A DNA stretch of 64,000 nt from assembly GCA_024138025.1 (NCBI GenBank), contig JAMXBD010000361.1:868001-932000 (forward strand), in the 5' to 3' direction. Position numbers and translations under genes: made by a program. Within the stretch, counting starts at the first letter, position 1, and every line of letters starts with the position of its first letter. This document shows positions 60,720 through 64,000 of the stretch, piece by piece. Below the pieces are notes generated by a model, which was not told the origin of the DNA, made no database searches, and saw only the letters and a list, made by a program, of their open reading frames with translations. Source of the stretch: Combretum micranthum (lineage: Eukaryota; Streptophyta; Magnoliopsida; Myrtales; Combretaceae).

Positions 60720-61145
60720 ATTAGGGTGCTTAAGAATATCAAATTAGTGAATTTTCGACCTATTTTGAACCCGATCGGATACAGACTTCGAAAAGCATAT
60801 CTTAGGGCTCAAGATATTAAAAATATGATATTAGGACCGTTAGATTCGTAATTTCGTAAGATTTTCAAATATATCAGTTACATATTTTTTTGGGTAATAA
60901 AAGTTATAGTTATAGCCTTTTTATCGTATTTTCATTACTACTGGTACTTTAATTATCTAATCTACTTTTTGATTTCTTCATACTATTCATCCAGTACAAC
61001 TACCCATACCTTATTCTTACATCCTTACAACCTATTCTTACAATATTTCATCATTTTTCTTACAATTTACTTTTCCAATACAACTTTTACTACTTAAATT
61101 ACATATTTAATTTTGAAACTTACACAACACACATCTCTCTCTCCT

Positions 61146-61152
61146 TATATAA
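61146..61152 (+). promoter_or_regulatory. LTR promoter TATA-like box (LTR-1 D)
   Basis: TATATAA occupies the position of TATAAATA in the other LTR-1 copies, after a CT-rich tract and 256 bp before the donor-like site at 61409. Confidence 0.45.
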
Positions 61153-64000
61153 CCTAAACCAATGCCCCCCATGCCCCTCTCTCTCTTTATTTGTTTCTTT
61201 TTTTTTTTCTTTTAATCACACAAACCCTAATCCACTTTTCTATACATACCCTTTTACACTAACTTCATTTCACTTTCTCACTTTTCATCTAAACAAACTC
61301 TTCCAAATTTTTTTCTCTTCTCTCCTCCTCTCCTCCTTGCAACCGTAACCCCCCATACACACATACTCCATATTTTTCTTCAAGTATCTTGTCTCAAACA
61401 CTAAATAGGTAATAGATCTATACCCTACCACCTTAAAAACATATAATGGCAATATCATTCATGTGTGATTCCACCCAAAATCCCATGAGCTTCAAGCTAG
61501 GGATGTGGAAACACTTGCACATGAGATCCTTGCCATCACAGTGTTATAGATCTTGTTATTTATGTTGTTTTGTTATTATTTTTCTTTATTATTAAGTATT
61601 GTTGTTATTATTAATGTTTTGTGTATGTCTTCATCATTTAACCATATCTACATAATGAACATAGTGCATTTGCATTTATAACTAGTATAATAAACTAGAT
61701 CTAGTTGTTTTGAGTTCATAAATGCCTTAGGTTTTTGTTTTATGCACATAAATAACTTGTAATAGCATGATAATAGTGGAAAAATGTTAGAAGGCTTAAG
61801 ATCTATTTTAGTTTCAACAAAAATGGATTTTTGAAATTCGGATAAAAAAGGAACCCTATTTAGAAAAGCTATTTTTCAACTTCAAAATAGTATTTTTCAT
61901 TAAAAATGAAAGGCTTAGGGAATAGGCATCATAAATGAGTGATCTTGATGAGCAAAGCTTAAATCTACTAAGAGAAATTTTCAAAACAAGGAAAGTTTAC
62001 AAAAGTTATGTTTCAATCCCAATAATAAACTCAAAATTCGTAATGAAGGAAGCTTGATATGTGAAAACCTATTTTTCGGCTCCAAAACAAGATATTTATT
62101 AAAGAAATGGAAGCCTTAAGGAATATGGTTGATTAGGAATTAGTTTAAGAAAGATTAAATGGGTTTTACAAAAGAAACAATCTCAAATGGAAATTTCAAA
62201 ACTCGGATTTGAAAATGACCACTATTTAAACACCTATCTCCAAATGCCAAAGTGATTATTTTTATGGAAAAATAGAAGTCCTAGAGTTACATGAAATAAA
62301 GACCAAATTTTAACAAAGATAAATGAAATTTATTCAAGTATAATCCTAAAACAAGGAAAGGTTTCAAAGTATAGATTAAATAATATTTTCATTCCTTAAA
62401 ATCTTGCAAAATTCGTAATTAGGTAGACCACCTATGAAAACATCTATTTTCCAACTCCAAAATGAAGAATCTTGTTAAAATAATGAAGGTGTTAGGCATA
62501 TAGGTCATCAAGATTGAGTTTTGATAAAAGCAAGTGTGATTTTGCAAGAAATAGAACTAGTTTTCTCAAGTCTAGTAATTTCAAAAGTTTTGCAAAGCAA
62601 AAGTTTTCTAAAAGAATTCTTGATATCTATCATTAAGGATATACATGCAGATAGTTTATCTCATAACATTCATGACAATAGCTTGTAGGTATTGCATATA
62701 TACATAATGCACTTGGTAGAAACAAAGTTAGGAAATTAGTGTCTTTTGCGTCCTATTAAATATTATCTAAGTACATAAGGAAATAGATTTACCAACACTC
62801 ATGAATCATGCATGATATTGAGCCATATATGTATATAATAGAGTCTTTCAATATATAATGATAGCTAAGTATCTATCAAAGCTTTGGAATGATGCTTAGT
62901 TTGAAATTAGGAGTTAAATTGTGGGACGGGAATTTCGTATAGCATTATATACCCTACTGCTCATGGAACTAATGACCTTGTTTGATGGAAATAACTTTAG
63001 AAATAGATAGCTCTTGTCGAATAGGTAGAAATCGGTATATAATATAAAAAATTTGAGTTAAAATGACCAAGTTATGTCCGTTTTAAGTTGGAATTTCCTC
63101 TTAAGCGAACTTTGACAAACTTGTTGGAGTAGAATTTATAGATTCACTCAAACTTTATAGAAATACTTATTAGAGTTATTTCTTTTGATTAGGAGACTTG
63201 GGAGACGGAATAGACCTTCCTGAGGACTATTACAATTAAGTGGATTTTCGCGCCATGACAAAGTGAGTTCACTATCTTTAAATTTTATGCTTATGATTGT
63301 ACTTGTAATGATAGTGGCATTAGAATTAGGGCAAGATAAAATTGGATTGTGCATGTGAGTTCTATTTGGGTGAATCAATGATAAGAATATCGAAATGGGA
63401 TTGTTGTAAATATTTGTATGATTTAGTATAGAATTGAAGTGTCCGCAATATCTATGATCGCCCATAAATTGTTAATTAATATGCTATGATCTTATAATCA
63501 AATTAACCATGCATGCCATATGTTGAGTCACATTGCATTTGCTATTATACCTTTGTGGGAAGAAGGCATAATAGCTGGGCAATGAGAGGCCTGTAAACTC
63601 GAATGTTGGCGTAACGGCCGAAATTGAAATGGCAGTGGTGTAGGCACTTGTATTAACCAAAAAATTGTGAGTGAGTGGGCACTTGAATCAATTACAATAT
63701 AAATGAGAAAAATTGAAATCTATGGTCATATGAGCCTAAAACACCTGACCCCGAATGGAGAGTGTAAATCCATTCAACATCAGACTCCCGGAAAGTCTTA
63801 TGTATTGTATGCTCACGTGTTTGTGCATTTCATATTATTGATAATATAACTTGTTTTCCCTATTGTATAATTGAAATATTTAATTTGGAAGTGAAACTCA
63901 CTAAGCTCGTACGCTTATACCCCTATAGTTTCCTATTGCAGTATGATTATTTATGGCTTTCCCCGAGAGGCCACTTTCCTTAGGTACAACTTTTGGAATT

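Larger units (their letters stand above)
58425..64000 (+). mobile_element. LTR-1 copy D, split by LTR-2 and cut by window end
   Basis: The start TGTAAATCCCTAAATTTTAAGG matches the inverted right ends of units A and B (TGTAAACCCTTAAATTTTCGG and TGTAAATCCCCGAAAATTTT), followed by the shared GATCCGGCAAT block. At 58593 it is interrupted by an LTR-2 unit, and LTR-1 resumes at 60725 with TTGAACCCGATCGGA, colinear with unit B. A TATA-like TATATAA is at 61146-61152, a donor-like AATAG/GTAATAG at 61408 and an acceptor-like CTATTGCAG at 63941. By comparison with the other copies about 370 bp remain beyond the window. ATATT (58420-58424) is its left target duplication candidate. Confidence 0.85.

Noticed and set aside
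1..64000. CRISPR array, rRNA genes, centromeric or telomeric arrays
   Set aside because: No regularly spaced identical repeats, rRNA-like blocks, long satellite arrays or telomere motif runs were seen.

Overview
This is a window of AT-rich nuclear DNA from a flowering plant, probably a eudicot. The evidence is one intact class III peroxidase gene with the family's four-exon structure, a CBM18-GH19 chitinase pseudogene, and many plant-type transposons (Copia, Ty3/gypsy chromovirus-like and Athila-like, L1-type LINEs, a tRNA-type SINE, hAT, Mutator-like and CACTA-like elements). The species cannot be told from the sequence. Nothing suggests an organelle, a microbe, a CRISPR array, an rRNA gene or an intact tRNA gene.

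Only one gene looks functional: the peroxidase at 12985-15648 (316 residues, four exons with GT-AG introns, resembling the PRX64 type). The chitinase at 40656-41748 has lost its start codon, carries a frameshift and stops, and lacks its last part. Everything else recognisable as coding is transposon debris: Copia integrase (3422-3884), LINE reverse transcriptase (8505-9290), LINE endonuclease (34805-35140), Copia gag (29399-30480), chromovirus-like gag (42890-43575) and an Athila-like protease (43610-44170).

Most of the window from 16 kb onward, and its first 2 kb, is built from two families of very long, non-coding LTR-like units, named here LTR-1 (about 3.3-3.8 kb, ending GGGGCGTGACA) and LTR-2 (about 2.1-4.6 kb). 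LTR-1 copies: 1-1167, 1168-2052, 20641-24292, 31282-34560, 47300-48988 (partial), 48990-51310 (partial), 53845-57547 and 58425-64000. LTR-2 copies: 16134-17900, 19679-27941, 37281-40471 and 58594-60719. Several are bounded by 5-bp target-site duplications (TSDs) (CTAAG, GTTGC, ATTAG, TATTT) with no internal coding region, which is the signature of solo LTRs. They are nested: an LTR-1 inside an LTR-2, an LTR-2 inside an LTR-1, and an LTR-1 inside a small hAT element.

The most unusual observation is that both LTR families show the same internal plan: a TATA box, then a good 5' splice donor about 110-170 bp later, then 1-2.5 kb, then a pyrimidine-rich CAG acceptor roughly 370-460 bp before the LTR end. 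This suggests a spliced leader intron contained within the LTR. Both families and a Copia-like LTR also share a short sequence module and carry GC-rich short-motif cassettes. The peroxidase promoter side holds a layered set of small elements (a Mutator-like MITE, a SINE, and a palindrome-rich CGCG element with a decayed second copy at 52.7 kb).
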